From NCBI GenBank assembly GCA_029933125.1, contig JAOZOU010000031.1, forward strand, positions 1-7,180: a stretch of 7,180 nucleotides of DNA, in the 5' to 3' direction. The notes beneath the pieces were generated by a model. It was not told where the DNA came from and ran no database searches. It saw only the letters and a program-made list of their open reading frames with translations. This document shows positions 6,662-7,180 of this stretch, in pieces. The stretch's first letter is position 1. The number at the start of each line of letters is the position of its first letter. A program made the translations under genes and the position numbers. This DNA comes from a bacterium (lineage in GTDB: Bacteria > Arandabacterota > Arandabacteria > Arandabacterales > Arandabacteraceae).

Positions 6662-7180
6662 ATGCTACTACTGTCACTCTGCGTCGATCCCAGTTCTCGA
6701 GGGAACCCAGCTCCCAGGGCTGATTCTTGCTCCGCATGCGCAGTGTGGGCGGTGTGTAAGCCGGCTCCCATCTCGGGTGCCGTCGGTAGATGGTACACAA
6801 GCCCTCCGGCGCGGATGGTACTGCCAGGGCGTGGGGTGGGAGCCTACGACGCCGCCGCACTTTTGTATTTGAGCAGTGGTCATGCTAGAGTGTGCGACCC
6901 CACTTACAGTTGCCACCGTCTGTTCACAGCGGAAGATCCCCAGGGCGTGATACTGTCAACCTGCGGTTGCTTTGCGGCCAGGTACACTCGGCCCAGGCCA
7001 AGCGGGTGGATACTTGGGGGATTTGCTTGCCCTTATGGCAGGCGTCTACACACCGGGGGCGGGAAAACGGTGCTCCATTGCGTGCTCGCTGCTCATTTCG
7101 ATTCCTTTCTCACCCTATGGAGCCCATTCGAGCCTTGCTCCGGAGGCAGATGATGCGTCTATTCTTTTAAGAAGCAAGCC
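6662..7180 (+). pseudogene. Probable decayed PorV/PorQ-family gene
   Basis: A 163-residue frame starts at 6662 and ends at 7153; some PorV-like features may lie in other frames beyond. Its residues 61-76 read YDAAALLYLSSGHARV. They align without gaps to the family signature D-A-x-A-L-Y-W-N-P-A-G-L-A-R-V, though the WNP core is lost. The motif sits near residues 69-73, almost where the intact upstream gene has WNPAG (62-66). Downstream, PTYSCHRLFTAED recalls the intact protein's STASFVHNTWIVDT, and GCFAAR recalls ACFTAR. No good ribosome binding site precedes 6662 and the expected GARAxGMGGA stretch is garbled (VLPGRGVGAY). The intact family is about 300 residues, so this frame is short. These are eye alignments to weakly conserved residues, so chance similarity remains possible. 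Confidence 0.35.

Noticed and set aside
4272-7180. One giant structured non-coding RNA filling the gap
   Set aside because: Many 5-9 bp stems can be drawn, but that number is expected by chance with G-U pairs allowed. The protein-domain remnants explain at least 5400-6208 better. Only the two strongest inverted repeats are kept.

Overview
The window looks like the chromosome of a Gram-negative bacterium from the Bacteroidota/Fibrobacterota side of the tree, or one of the uncultured phyla that share its secretion system (Zixibacteria, Eisenbacteria, WOR-3 and KSB1 are examples). This is inferred from two protein types. One is a large, cysteine-rich secreted protein of fibronectin-III/Ig-like repeats ending in a YPNPF-type C-terminal sorting domain. 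The other is a PorV/PorQ-family outer-membrane protein encoded directly downstream. Together they are the hallmark of type IX secretion (T9SS) and related systems. No taxonomic marker gene is present, so the lineage is not resolved.

Layout. Positions 3-3320 hold the 3' part of the secreted multidomain protein; its frame runs off the left edge. After 15 bases and a strong ribosome binding site comes the PorV/PorQ gene (3336-4271). These two genes are intact, co-directional and almost certainly one operon.

The remaining 2.9 kb (4272-7180) has no convincing intact gene, but I do not think it is ordinary intergenic DNA. Reading the plus strand across frame changes recovers a second secreted-protein gene in decay. 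It shows a cadherin-like repeat piece (about 5405-5514), a HYR-like Ig repeat split over two frames (about 5660-5909), and a T9SS-type C-terminal domain broken by stops and frame changes (about 5964-6208). A short reading frame with a good ribosome binding site and a signal-peptide-like start follows at 6368. At 6662-7153 there is an open frame whose residues resemble the PorV/PorQ signature at nearly the position where the intact gene has it. The right half therefore seems to repeat the left half's order, cargo then PorV, in decayed form.

How the genes work together (inference from family knowledge): the large protein would cross the inner membrane by Sec, be recognised by its C-terminal domain, and be passed through the outer membrane with a PorV-like shuttle or anchor protein. 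Encoding cargo and PorV side by side suggests a dedicated pair.

Two inverted-repeat structures in the decayed region (4505-4604 and 4759-4836) are stronger than I expect by chance and are not explained by the decayed genes. I saw no tRNA, rRNA, CRISPR array, insertion sequence or clear rho-independent terminator.
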